64,000 bases of DNA from Pseudorasbora parva (lineage: Eukaryota; Chordata; Actinopteri; Cypriniformes; Gobionidae). This document shows positions 11,553-21,043 of the stretch, piece by piece. The notes beneath the pieces were generated by a model. The model ran no database searches. It was not told the DNA's origin and saw nothing but the letters and a program-made list of their open reading frames with translations. Both the position numbers and the translations under genes were made by a program. The DNA is taken from assembly GCF_024679245.1 (NCBI RefSeq), contig NC_090177.1, forward strand, positions 51,445,478 to 51,509,477. The letters are read 5' to 3'. The first letter of the stretch is position 1; the number at the start of each line of letters is the position of its first letter.

Positions 11553-12027
11553 AAGATATTTTATATTTAGTCCGAGAGCGTATGCAAGTGTATGCACACT
11601 ATACTGTCCATGTCCAGAAAGGGAATAAAAACATCATCACAGTAGTCCATATGAGACATCAGTGGGTTAATTAGAGTCTCTTGAAGCATCCAAAATACAT
11701 TTGGGTCCAAAAATAACAAAAACTACGACTTTATTCAGCATTGGCTTCTCTTCCGCGTTTGAATCTTTATTTGAGTTTTGAAAACAAACGTGGAAGAGAA
11801 GCCAATGCTGAATAAAGTCGTAGTTTTTGTTATTTTTGGACCCAAATGTATTTTGGATGCTTCAAGAGACTCTAATTAACCCACTGATGTCTCATATGGA
11901 CTACTGTGATGATGTTTTTATCTTAAACTGTGTGTGAAGATGAACGGAAGTCTTACCGGTGTGGAACAACATTAGCGTGAGTCATTAATGACATAAATTT
12001 CATTTTTGGGTGAACTAACCCCTTTAA

Positions 12028-12304
12028 GTATAAAACAAGAACAACCAGATCTCTTACCTGGAGATATTCTGGAGATTTCAACAGCGCTGTGCTCGTGGTA
12101 TAAGAGCGTTTTCAGTCTTGCCTGATGTCTTCTCTCATTCTCTGTGTTTTTGCTCTTCTTTTTTTCTACTGCTGGTTTCTGGTTGTTGGTTTATCTGCTG
12201 GTTTGATCTCATCTCTCACATCTGAGCTTTGACTGTGGTTTCAGTAAGAAGCACGAATAATATTTACTAAAACCATCTTTAATTAAATGTTTAAAATCTG
12301 TAAA
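12028..12304. other. no recognised gene
   Basis: AT-rich sequence between elements. A minus-strand CTCCAG|GTAAGAG at about 12055-12065 would make a good splice donor, but no open exon can be tied to it. Confidence 0.3.
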
Positions 12305-12590
12305 GAGATAGTTCACCTAAAATTTTGAATTACTGCCCCATCATTTACTCTCCCTCGGTGGCTCCAGAGGTTAGTAAAGACCTTCTGAAGTAAATCGATG
12401 CATTTGTGTGAGAAAAATGTCCATATTTAACATGTTATAAAGTCAAATATCTAGGTACCGCCAGACCGCCTTCCATATTAAACTTTTGCAGAAAGCGTAA
12501 CGCTCTCACGGTTCAAAGCACTTACACTACCTCAAAACGTCACATCAGTTGCACTTTCTTAATAAGTTGGATACAGAAGGCGGTCTGGGG
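12305..12590. mobile_element. MITE-like fragment
   Basis: It begins AAGAGATAGTTCACCTAAAA, resembling the end of the TTAA foldback family at 10137. It also contains GGTACCGCCAGACCGCCTTC near 12456, partly inverted as AGAAGGCGGTCTGG near 12575. No duplication can be defined and no coding capacity is seen. Confidence 0.4.
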
Positions 12591-12596
12591 CCTACA

Positions 12597-12668
12597 TTAC
12601 CTGCCATTCTTAAGAATCGAACCTTTCACCTTTGGGTTACAAGTCTGACTCTCTAACCATTAGGCCCC
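12597..12668 (-). mobile_element. tRNA-derived SINE head
   Basis: Read on the minus strand it starts GGGGGCCTAATGGTTAGAGA, which includes a pol III A-box-like TGGTTAGAG, and contains the B box GGTTCGATTCT 40 bp downstream. A-to-B spacing and the GACTTGTAACCC block between are those of fish tRNA-derived SINEs. It lacks a tRNA 3' end and CCA-proximal stem, so it is not a functional tRNA gene. Confidence 0.65.
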
Positions 12669-13216
12669 CAAAAGAGAAAAGATCATACTAATATAATAGA
12701 CAGACTTGTAACGGAAATAAAAATCATTGACGTACTTTCTGATTTAAAAGAGGCCATTACTAAAGCCGCAGTCAGAGCTGAGAACTGTAACCACACCAGA
12801 TAAAACTTACAACCAGAAACCAGTGCATGAGCAACACATTCTCACTCTAAAGACGTCAGAAACTGAGGCATGTGCAAATCACTATTGTAGCTCAATAGGC
12901 AGTTCGTAATGAATTTGTGGCTAATTCATATAAATTCTTATAATTTCATATGATATTCTTAAGGCACAGTGAGTGGTTGTGTTTAAAGGACCTTTAGTCC
13001 TCCTATGATGTGTTAATGTATGGTGTTAATATTTTATTATTTCTTGGGCTTCACTTTCTATCTTTCCATGTATAACACTGACATTTTCTGCCATGGTATG
13101 TGCGCACACAAAACATTAAGTAGTCCTTGGACACATCTGCACACATCCAGACGATAGACAAAATACATTCACACATTTTGTGCACATACATGTCTTACTT
13201 GATTTTATATTTGTTG

Positions 13217-13353
13217 ATCTGTAATTACAGCTTTGTCCCCGTTATGATAAAATCACAGGACCAGATACCAGTTGCCATGTCAAAAAGCTCTTTATTGTCA
13301 TATGTATCAGGCATAGGAGAGAAACTTGTTGTCTTCGTGCCAGCTGTATGTTT
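13217..13353 (+). repeat. dispersed repeat, copy 1
   Basis: A ~130-bp stretch from CTGTAATTACAG to GTGCCAGCTGTATG. It is closely matched in inverted orientation at 54085-54220. It includes CTCTTTATTGTCATATGTAT, which in reverse contains AATAAAG, suggesting a 3' end of a retroelement in reverse. A 109-codon frame crosses it, but the second copy does not conserve that frame beyond the shared block. Confidence 0.65.
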
Positions 13354-13477
13354 CTCTGTTTCTCTGAGGCAGTGCATTAACAGTGAGCATTATATACCTC
13401 TGAAAGAAGGATCTGCAATTCCTTACAAGGTAGGAAAACTTGCATCTTATGGTTAAAATAGCATGTATACTTCATGC

Positions 13478-14362
13478 TGTTACAATCTTTCACCCTTGTC
13501 TAAGGGTGGAATTTGCAACATTGAAATTATGACCACTGTGTGTGCGTGGTGGCGGTAAAACAAAAAAACGCTGTCACACTACTAGTGAACAAACCCGATT
13601 TATTATGAATAAAATCAAGGTATTTCCCAGACGTGAGATAATAAATTATAATGATAATAATAATAATGATAAGAAAGAACAATAAGGAATATAGACAATA
13701 AATATAACAAACCTAAACTTAAACCGGGGAAAACAAGACAAACAGTGGCACCAAATAAAAGAACAAAACAAAAAGGAAAACCCCAAGTCTAACTCAAGTT
13801 CAACCTCTAACCTAACTGATGAAAAGAAAATTAAGTAAAGCAAGTCTTCAGCGTTTCCACGCCCTAACTTACCTACTCTCTCTAACCAAATCAAAACATA
13901 CAGAAGTGGTGCTCACTTCAAAACTAGTGTGTCTATACATTGATCACTGGGTATTGCAAAATGTACGTCACGTGACATGCTACCTGTCCAGTTTTCCCAC
14001 GGTCCACAAAGGTAGGCAGATGCACCCAAAAATAGCCCAGGAAAGAATTAACAGACCACGTCAAAACCTAAACCAAATACCTAACTTAACAAACATAATC
14101 AAACGGGGAGATACACAAAGAAGCAGGAGAATCAAGCCGCCCTCGCGTCTGTCTCTGTCGCTCTTTTAAGCTCTGGCGCGGGACAGGATTCGCTGCGGAA
14201 GTCATGACGTCACACCCGTTTCGGACGACGAACGGTCTCTTGAGCCAATCAGCTGTTCCGTGTATAAGGCTAGGTGTGTCTAAGAAATTGACAGGGAAAG
14301 AGAAAGAGAGAGAGAGAAAAAGAAGAGCACACACACAAGCACAAACAACTGGGGACGTAACA
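13478..14362 (-). repeat. 3' LTR of the Gmr1-like element
   Basis: 885 bp with TG...CA ends. In element sense it begins TGTTACGTCCCCAG and ends GTGAAAGATTGTAACA. It carries a pyrimidine-rich stretch near its start, an ATTGG (CCAAT-box) near 14246, and ATAATAAATC (AATAAA signal) near 13600. It differs from the other LTR at one A-run length and four bases. Confidence 0.95.
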
Positions 14363-14375
14363 CTCCCACCCTTAA
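14363..14375 (-). promoter_or_regulatory. polypurine tract
   Basis: In element sense, AAGGGTGGGAG lies directly before the 3' LTR start TGTTACG. This is the expected plus-strand primer for LTR retrotransposons. Confidence 0.8.
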
Positions 14376-14420
14376 GAACAAAACCTATTTGTTCCAAAAC
14401 GAAAAACATTTCAATCATAC

Positions 14421-17400
14421 TCAAACTCTCGAAAGGGCATCAGCTAGAACATTATCAACCCCCTTCTTGTGTTTAATTACCAAATTGTAATTCTGAATTG
14501 CTAAAGCCCATCGCATCAGCCTCTGATTCTGATTATACATCCTAGATAAAAACACAAGAGGATTATGATCCGTGTACACTGTAACAGGAAGATTACTGGA
14601 GCCAAGATAGACTTCAAAATGCTGTACGGCAAGCAACAAAGCCAATGCCTCTTTTTCGATAGTAGCGTAATTAAGCTGGTGTTTGTTAAATTTACGAGAG
14701 TAATAACTGACAGGGTGATCAATCCCGTCTATATCCTCCTGCAAGAGAACAGCTCCAGCGCCAACAGCACTTGCGTCAACCTCCAGTTTAAAATTACATG
14801 TACAATCGGGTGCCATCAGAACAGGTGCATTACATAAAAGAGTCTTCACACAGTCAAAAGTGTACTGACACTCCACAGACCACGCAAAAAGTTTTAACGG
14901 ACTTAGTAAGGTAGTAAGAGGGCTAACCACCGTTGAGAAGTTTTTACAAAAACTGCGGTAATAGCCCGCCATACCCAAGAATCTCCGTAACTCTCGTCGG
15001 GTAGTCGGTACTGGAAACTCCACAATGGCTGTAACTTTAGCCTCTACTGGGCGCACTTGGCCTTGCCCAACCTCTTTCCCGAGGTAAGTGACAGTCGCTC
15101 GGCCAAACTCACATTTTGCCAAGTTAAGTGTCAAATTAGCTTTGACTAGGCGTTCAAACACAGTTCTCAATGAGCACACATGTTCCTTCCAATCGACTGA
15201 ATATATTACCAAATCATCGAGATATGCATTACAGTTCGATACATCAGCCAAGACAATATTTACCAGACGCTGAAACGTGGCTGGTGCATTTCTAAGCCCG
15301 AAAGCCATCGCAGTATATTGAAGGAAATTGTCTGGGGTTACAAATGCTGAAATTTCTGATGCTTGTGGGGTCAGTGGAACTTGCCAGTACCCTTTTAGCA
15401 TATCCAGTTTACTCACGAAACGTGCAGAGCCAATATTATCGATACAGTCTTCCATACGGGGTAAAGGGTAACTGTCTGGCACGGTCACCGCATTTACCTT
15501 GCGATAATCAGTACAGAACCTAAACGTGCCATCAGGTTTAGGCACAAGTAAGCATGGCGAACTCCAGGGACTGCAACTGGGTTTAGCTAAATCATTATCC
15601 AACAAGTAGCTTACCTCCTGACGCATAATAGACCTCTTGACTGCATTTACCCGGTAGGCATGTTGTTTAATAGGGCGAGCACCACTGACATTAATGTCGT
15701 GCTGCAAAACATTAGTCTGTCTAGGGACATCACTAAACAAACTATTAAAATCAGAGATTAACCCCCGAATGTCTGATTCCTGGTTCGGAGTTAAATGAAT
15801 AAGACAAGCGGAAAGATCTTGCAATATTTCCGAATTCGCCAACCTTACGCACTGCTGAGGAGCATTGCGAAGTATTACACCATCCTCGTCTGCACCCGAG
15901 ATACCAGGAGAGGGCGCCAGCTCCACGCCTATGGCCACAGAAGAGACGGCAGCTCCCACAGACTTCTCCGGAGCTTTAACCTCAGGCTTCTCCCTGGCAT
16001 GATAAGCTTTCAACATGTTTATGTGACAAACTCGGGTCTGACGTTTCCTATCAGGTGTGGAAAGCACGTAATCAGTTTCACTCATTTTCTTTTTCACAGC
16101 ATACGGACCAAAGAAACGAGCGGACAAAGATGATCCAGGCACCGGTAAAAGCACGAGCACTTCATCACCAGGGGCAAAAGATCGCGCAACTGCCTTCCGA
16201 TCAAACTTACGTTTCATGCCTTTCTGAGCAATGGCTAGAGACTCTTCTGCTAGCGCCCAGGCAGTATGCAAACGATCTCGAAAAGTACTAACATAATCCA
16301 GTACATTAGTATTCGGACTCGAATCAGTCATTAAAATCTGCTCCTTGAGAACTTTTAACGGCCCTCTTACCTGATGTCCGAATACAAGCTCGGCTGGGCT
16401 AAAACCAAGAGATTCCTGCACAGCTTTTCTGACGGCAAATAACACCAAAGGAACTCCCTCATCCCACTCTCGAGCAGTAACCATGCAATATTTCTTAAGC
16501 ATTGACTTAAAGGTCTGATGAAAGCGTTCCAGCGCGCCCTGGCTTTGGGGATGGTACGCGCTGGAGACACGGTGAGAGATCGCCAAAGACTCAAGAACTT
16601 GCTTAAAAAGTCTCGATAAAAAATTTGTACCCTGATCCGTCTGCACTATTTTAGGGAGACCGAACGTAGAAAAGAATTTCACCAGTGCTTTGATGATAAC
16701 GGGCGCTGTTATTTTTCTTAAGGGAATTGCCTCCGGAAATCTAGTAGCCATACACATTATAGTCAGCAAAAATTGGTTACCCGATTTAGTTTTGGGTAAT
16801 GGCCCAACACAATCGGCGATTACATGTTCGAAGGGCTCCCCAATCACTGGTATAGGAGCCAGGGGAGCGGGTGGAATCACCTGATTCGGCTTCCCCACAA
16901 TCTGACAGGTATGACAAGTGCGACAGTACTGAGCAACGTCTCTTTTCAGACCTGGCCAAAAGAAGTGCTGTAATATCCTATTATAGGTCTTTGTAATTCC
17001 GAGATGACCCACAAGCTTATGGTCATGTGCCAAACACAAGACATGTTGACGATATGGAGAAGGAACAACAACCTGATAAACCACATCCCACTCGGAATCC
17101 TTCGTGTTAGAACACCACTTCCTCATCAACAAGTCATCCTCAATAAAATAAGCAACCTTCTTATCTTTAGCCACATCACGAGAAACAACAGAATCAAAAG
17201 ACGCTACGAGGAACTTATCCTCCTTCTGTGCGGCACTTATTTCCTCTCGGGACACGGATAGTCTCAATGTATCTAATTCTGCAGCAGACCCAGTTACACT
17301 AGGATAATCTGGCTTTAAGTTATTTTCCTTTTGTGTGCTAACAGCGGTATCCAGCAATTTATCACCGGCAAGGAGGGGACGAAAGAACGAGTCAGACAAG

Positions 17401-18485
17401 TTCACCAGATTTCCCACTTTACGTGACTGAGCGCGAGTAACAACGCATGCAGGAAAAACCTCAGGGTAATTAGCCAAATCCTCTGACTGGCAACACACGT
17501 CTGGTTTATCAACTACCTCTAACACAGGCATTATTTTTCCTCCTGCCAGGTCATTGCCAAGAATAAAATCAACGCCTAGCACAGGGAGTGAAGGACGCAC
17601 AGCCACCCGCACAAACCCTGTACACAACTCGCTCTGTAAATGCACACGGTGCAAAGGAACCTTTACACAACTCATTTCAATGCCTTGTATGATGACGCTC
17701 GAGCCACAAAACGTATCATCCGACAATGGTACCCTATCTGCAACAATAAACGATTGCATTGCACCTGTGTCTCTGAGCATCCTTATTTCTCTCTGATCCT
17801 CACGTTGACCAGTTAAAGAAACTAACCCTTTTAAAATAAAAGGTCGATAACTGTCATCAATTATTTCCTCACTAGCTAAGGTAACAGTCGGCTTAACGGT
17901 TTTAACAAACCCTACCCCTTTAGTCTGTGACTGCTGCTTACGTTTTAGAACCAAACAGTCCGCTATCACATGTCCTCGTTTTCGACAATAAAAGCATTCA
18001 CGATCTTCTACAGTAGGTGGACTGGTTTTAAAACGTGAAGCTTGGTTCTGAAGAGGGGCAGGCTGTGCCTTCTCTGGACATACAGTTGCAAAAACATTTT
18101 TGTGGGTTAAAACAAACTCATCAGCTAAGACGGCTGCACGCGACAACGAAGCTGTTTTTTGTTCATTAAGATAGATCACCACACGCTCAGGCAAGCATCC
18201 CTTAAAGTCCTCGAGCAATACCAGCTCTCGCAACTCGCTAAAATCACTTACTTTGCTGGCTGTGCACCACTTGTCAAACAGGAGTCCTTTCTCTCTGGCA
18301 AATTCCACGAAAGTCTGAGTAGTATTCTTTTTATGCCCTCTAAATTTCTGTCTATACGCCTCCGGAACTAACTCATAGGCGCGAAGAATGGCAGATTTCA
18401 GCGACTCATACTTTAAACTCTCCTCTAAAGATAACGTAGAACATACCTCCTGAGCTTTCCCTAATAACTTGCACTGTAATAACAA
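14421..18485 (-). CDS. gag C-terminus and pol polyprotein (PR-IN-RT-RH order)
   Basis: 1,354 codons without a stop. Residues 1-130 are a helical capsid-like or SCAN-like segment. A CCHC zinc knuckle (C164, C167, H172, C177) follows, then an aspartic protease active site DTG at 239-241. Integrase comes next at ~490-760, with an HHCC zinc-binding region and DDE-type core motifs (IADCVG, QTDQGTNF, QGALERFHQ). RT then lies at ~930-1110 with SKLDMLKGYW and catalytic YLDD, followed by RNase H at ~1190-1320 (EVDASAVGAG, TDHNPL). The IN-before-RT order is read directly from the translation. The first codon shown is only the first ATG after an upstream stop; the natural protein starts in gag. Gag and pol share one frame here, so no frameshift site is needed. 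Confidence 0.93.
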   Translation of the reverse strand: MLLQCKLLGKAQEVCSTLSLEESLKYESLKSAILRAYELVPEAYRQKFRGHKKNTTQTFVEFAREKGLLFDKWCTASKVSDFSELRELVLLEDFKGCLPERVVIYLNEQKTASLSRAAVLADEFVLTHKNVFATVCPEKAQPAPLQNQASRFKTSPPTVEDRECFYCRKRGHVIADCLVLKRKQQSQTKGVGFVKTVKPTVTLASEEIIDDSYRPFILKGLVSLTGQREDQREIRMLRDTGAMQSFIVADRVPLSDDTFCGSSVIIQGIEMSCVKVPLHRVHLQSELCTGFVRVAVRPSLPVLGVDFILGNDLAGGKIMPVLEVVDKPDVCCQSEDLANYPEVFPACVVTRAQSRKVGNLVNLSDSFFRPLLAGDKLLDTAVSTQKENNLKPDYPSVTGSAAELDTLRLSVSREEISAAQKEDKFLVASFDSVVSRDVAKDKKVAYFIEDDLLMRKWCSNTKDSEWDVVYQVVVPSPYRQHVLCLAHDHKLVGHLGITKTYNRILQHFFWPGLKRDVAQYCRTCHTCQIVGKPNQVIPPAPLAPIPVIGEPFEHVIADCVGPLPKTKSGNQFLLTIMCMATRFPEAIPLRKITAPVIIKALVKFFSTFGLPKIVQTDQGTNFLSRLFKQVLESLAISHRVSSAYHPQSQGALERFHQTFKSMLKKYCMVTAREWDEGVPLVLFAVRKAVQESLGFSPAELVFGHQVRGPLKVLKEQILMTDSSPNTNVLDYVSTFRDRLHTAWALAEESLAIAQKGMKRKFDRKAVARSFAPGDEVLVLLPVPGSSLSARFFGPYAVKKKMSETDYVLSTPDRKRQTRVCHINMLKAYHAREKPEVKAPEKSVGAAVSSVAIGVELAPSPGISGADEDGVILRNAPQQCVRLANSEILQDLSACLIHLTPNQESDIRGLISDFNSLFSDVPRQTNVLQHDINVSGARPIKQHAYRVNAVKRSIMRQEVSYLLDNDLAKPSCSPWSSPCLLVPKPDGTFRFCTDYRKVNAVTVPDSYPLPRMEDCIDNIGSARFVSKLDMLKGYWQVPLTPQASEISAFVTPDNFLQYTAMAFGLRNAPATFQRLVNIVLADVSNCNAYLDDLVIYSVDWKEHVCSLRTVFERLVKANLTLNLAKCEFGRATVTYLGKEVGQGQVRPVEAKVTAIVEFPVPTTRRELRRFLGMAGYYRSFCKNFSTVVSPLTTLLSPLKLFAWSVECQYTFDCVKTLLCNAPVLMAPDCTCNFKLEVDASAVGAGAVLLQEDIDGIDHPVSYYSRKFNKHQLNYATIEKEALALLLAVQHFEVYLGSSNLPVTVYTDHNPLVFLSRMYNQNQRLMRWALAIQNYNLVIKHKKGVDNVLADALSRV

Positions 18486-19231
18486 AGGCCAGACCTCTTT
18501 AGGCCAACGAAGAGAAGTAGCAATGCGTTCAAACGCACTAAATTATGAGTCTACTTCTGATTCTCGAAATTGAGGGACTAATGCTATATGCTTGCTTATG
18601 TCAAATGTAACCCGGGATGGATCGGTCTGCGGAGACACATCAGACACATGACCTGGATCCAACGGTACAGTTGGACCGGCACCAACCTTCATTGCCTCTA
18701 GATCGAGCTGCCGCAACCTCACCTGTGTGTCCGCCTCCGGCCTTTTTCCAGCCTGCGTATCTCCAGACGCATTTTTAAGTCAGCCTGGCGTGTATCAGCT
18801 TTCTCCTGTGCCTCGTATTGCAACCGAGCCAAACGAACTTTCAGTCGCGCCCCGTCTATTGAGTCAACAGAGCTGGGAGAGAACGGATCGAACGAGGGCA
18901 AACTGGCTTTAGCATCGGCCCTCCCCTCCGCATCGGCATCAGCTATACCACTCCGCCTGTCGTCCTCATCCACGAGACCGAGATGGGCCACAGCAACATT
19001 GCCATCACCTGTACTCCCACTAGACTCCCCATCCACAGTAGCTGGCACAAGCAAAACATTTAGCTCACGAAGCTGCTGTAACACTTTGCTCTTAATGTCG
19101 CTCTTAAGACCCTGCTTACTAACAACAATCTCATAATGGTCAGCTATCAGCAATAAATCTTGCTTCCTGCACAAATTAATCTGCTCAAATGACGGAGAAG
19201 TAACAAACTTCTGCAAATTAAACTTCTCCAT
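18486..19231 (-). pseudogene. gag N-terminal region with one frameshift and one stop
   Basis: The likely gag start is the ATG at 19231, 140 nt after the primer-binding site. It begins MEKFNLQKFV and is followed by a basic and helical segment. The frame is lost near 18725 within a purine run, where the next stop is at 18719. The frame that continues toward pol stays open except for TAA at 18543-18545. The two lesions separate this region from the 1,354-codon pol frame, and both look like recent single-event damage given the young LTRs. An alternative upstream start at 19345 in the same frame is less likely because it overlaps leader sequence. Confidence 0.8.
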
Positions 19232-19370
19232 AACGCATACTAAACAAACAAACACTGCCTCAACAAACAACCTCACGCCACAGTCAATACGCCAGCGGAG
19301 ATCCCGCGACGTCAATCGCGACCCCCATGCACACAAACTGATCACAACTAACGTTTTTCGGGACTGATAG

Positions 19371-19388
19371 ATCCCGGACGAGCCCCCA
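19371..19388 (-). promoter_or_regulatory. primer-binding site, tRNA-Pro type
   Basis: In element sense the 18 bases TGGGGGCTCGTCCGGGAT lie five bases after the 5' LTR. They match the well-known tRNA-Pro primer-binding site used by gammaretroviruses such as MLV (from memory). This fixes the element's direction and LTR boundary. Confidence 0.9.
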
Positions 19389-19393
19389 TTAAA

Positions 19394-20277
19394 TGTTACA
19401 ATCTTTCACCCTTGTCTAAGGGTGGAATTTGCAACATTGAAATTATGACCACTGTGTGTGCGTGGTGGCGGTAAAACAAAAAAACGCTGTCACACTACTA
19501 GTGAACAAACCCGATTTATTATGAATAAAATCAAGGTATTTCCCAGACGTGAGATAATAAATTATAATGATAATAATAATAATGATAAGAAAGAACAATA
19601 AGGAATATAGACAATAAATATAACAAACCTAAACTTAAACCGGGGAAAACAAGACAAACAGTGGCACCAAATAAAAGAACAAAACAAAAGGAAAACCCCA
19701 AGTCTAACTCAAGTTCAACCTCTAACCTAACTGATGAAAAGAAAATTAAGTAAAGCAAGTCTTCAGCGTTTCCACGCCCTAACTTACCTACTCTCTCTAA
19801 CCAAATCAAAACATACAGAAGTGGTGCTCACTTCTAAACTAGTGTGTCTATACATTGATCACTGGGTATTGCAAAATGTACGTCACGTGACATGCTACCT
19901 GTCCAGTTTTCCCACGGTCCACAAAGGTAGGCAGATGCACCCAAAAATAGCCCAGGAAAGAATTAACAGACCACGTCAAAACCTAAACCAAATACCTAAC
20001 TTAACAAACATAATCAAACGGGCAGATACACAAAGAAGCAGGAGAATCAAGCCGCCCTCGCGTCCGTCTCTGTCGCTCTTTTAAGCTCTGGCGCGGGACA
20101 GGATTCGCTGCGGAAGTCATGACGTCACACCCGTTTCGGACGACGAACGGTCTCTTGAGCCAATCAGCCGTTCCGTGTATAAGGCTAGGTGTGTCTAAGA
20201 AATTGACAGGGAAAGAGAAAGAGAGAGAGAGAAAAAGAAGAGCACACACACAAGCACAAACAACTGGGGACGTAACA
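19394..20277 (-). repeat. 5' LTR of the Gmr1-like element
   Basis: 884 bp, nearly identical to 13478-14362. The transcription start would lie here, but I cannot place a TATA box with confidence. CCTTATACACGG occurs in element sense near 20175. Confidence 0.95.
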
Positions 20278-20629
20278 ATGCGTACACATGTGTTTCACAA
20301 TCCACTTCCCATATAAAGAACATTTCCATCAGTCGATGATACGTCACTAATGCCACGAGTTACATGGGAAATGTATGCATTCCTGTATGGGCAAAATGAT
20401 ATCTTCCTCCCCTGTGTCTGCCATATGCAGTATATACATAACTCTCTCATGCACTTAAACTTCACAAACACATTATACATCCATTTATGAATGAAATAAT
20501 ATTAAAATAATAAAATAATATTAATATAATACATTTCCAGTCCACAATATTGAAATACGATACATGGCACAGCTGGATTTTATGTACCATGATTGGATGG
20601 TCAAAACATCCTGACGATTGTTTACTTAC

Positions 20630-20638
<9 letters not shown>
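20278..20638. other. no recognised gene
   Basis: AT-rich flank between the LTR element and a TA tract. No gene or element is recognised. Confidence 0.3.

Positions 20639-20701
<63 letters not shown>
20639..20701. repeat. (TA)n microsatellite
   Basis: About 31 uninterrupted TA units. Reading frames through it give only Tyr-Ile repeats and are not genes. Confidence 0.97.
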
Positions 20702-20705
<4 letters not shown>

Positions 20706-21043
20706 AACACAATATGTGAATATCAGCTTCACGTACAATCCTGAAGATACTGAAGATATCCTTTTTCCTAGAGCAGAAACCACTGTCCTACATTCTGAAA
20801 CAATTCAAAACTCTATGATTCATTACAAGTACCTCCTGGAGAAAGAGATCCGCTATACTTTTCATGGTTACAACTCTTAGTGAATACTGGAGAGCAAGTC
20901 GAATTCCTAGAGGTCTGAGAATCCAAAAGGCCCCCACGATTGTGGAGGAGATCCAGAGTTCTGCAAGAAGTGGTGTAAAATCATGAATAAAGCATCATTG
21001 GATCTTACTCGTCATTGAATTCACACAGAAGGAACTCACAAAG

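Larger units (their letters stand above)
10137..12027. mobile_element. TTAA-flanked foldback DNA element
   Basis: TTAA at 10137-10140 and 12024-12027 flank inverted ends AGGGTTAGTTCACCCAAAAA and its complement. Once a nested insertion is removed, the element is almost entirely palindromic. The arm 11561-11761 is the reverse complement of 11783-11935 around a short centre near 11770, and the outer 100 bp pair with 11936-12023. TTAA duplications point to piggyBac or Kolobok superfamilies; I cannot choose between them. There is no coding capacity, so it is non-autonomous. Confidence 0.8.
13478..20277 (-). mobile_element. Gmr1-like Ty3/gypsy LTR retrotransposon, nearly complete
   Basis: A 6.8-kb element with LTRs at 13478-14362 and 19394-20277, flanked by ATGC on both sides (13474-13477 and 20278-20281). 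Going 5' to 3' on the minus strand it has the LTR, primer-binding site, gag, zinc knuckle, protease, integrase, reverse transcriptase, RNase H, polypurine tract and LTR. Integrase lies before RT, the reverse of normal gypsy order and the hallmark of the Gmr1 group first described from cod. By eye the LTRs differ by four substitutions and one indel in ~885 bp, so insertion was recent. Two gag lesions (near 18725 and at 18543-18545) keep this copy from being intact. Confidence 0.93.

Noticed and set aside
12597..12668. Functional tRNA gene on the minus strand
   Set aside because: It has A- and B-box-like motifs but no credible acceptor stem closure. It fits a SINE head.
13127..13456. 109-codon frame before the LTR element
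   Set aside because: It crosses a dispersed repeat whose second copy does not preserve the frame, and no domain is recognised.
13646..14476. 80-116-codon frames inside both LTRs
   Set aside because: They occur identically in both LTRs as chance frames, without any known domain.
20550..20880. Tyr-Ile-rich frames
   Set aside because: They are translations of the (TA)n tract. The downstream part may be a degraded Penelope-like N-terminus.
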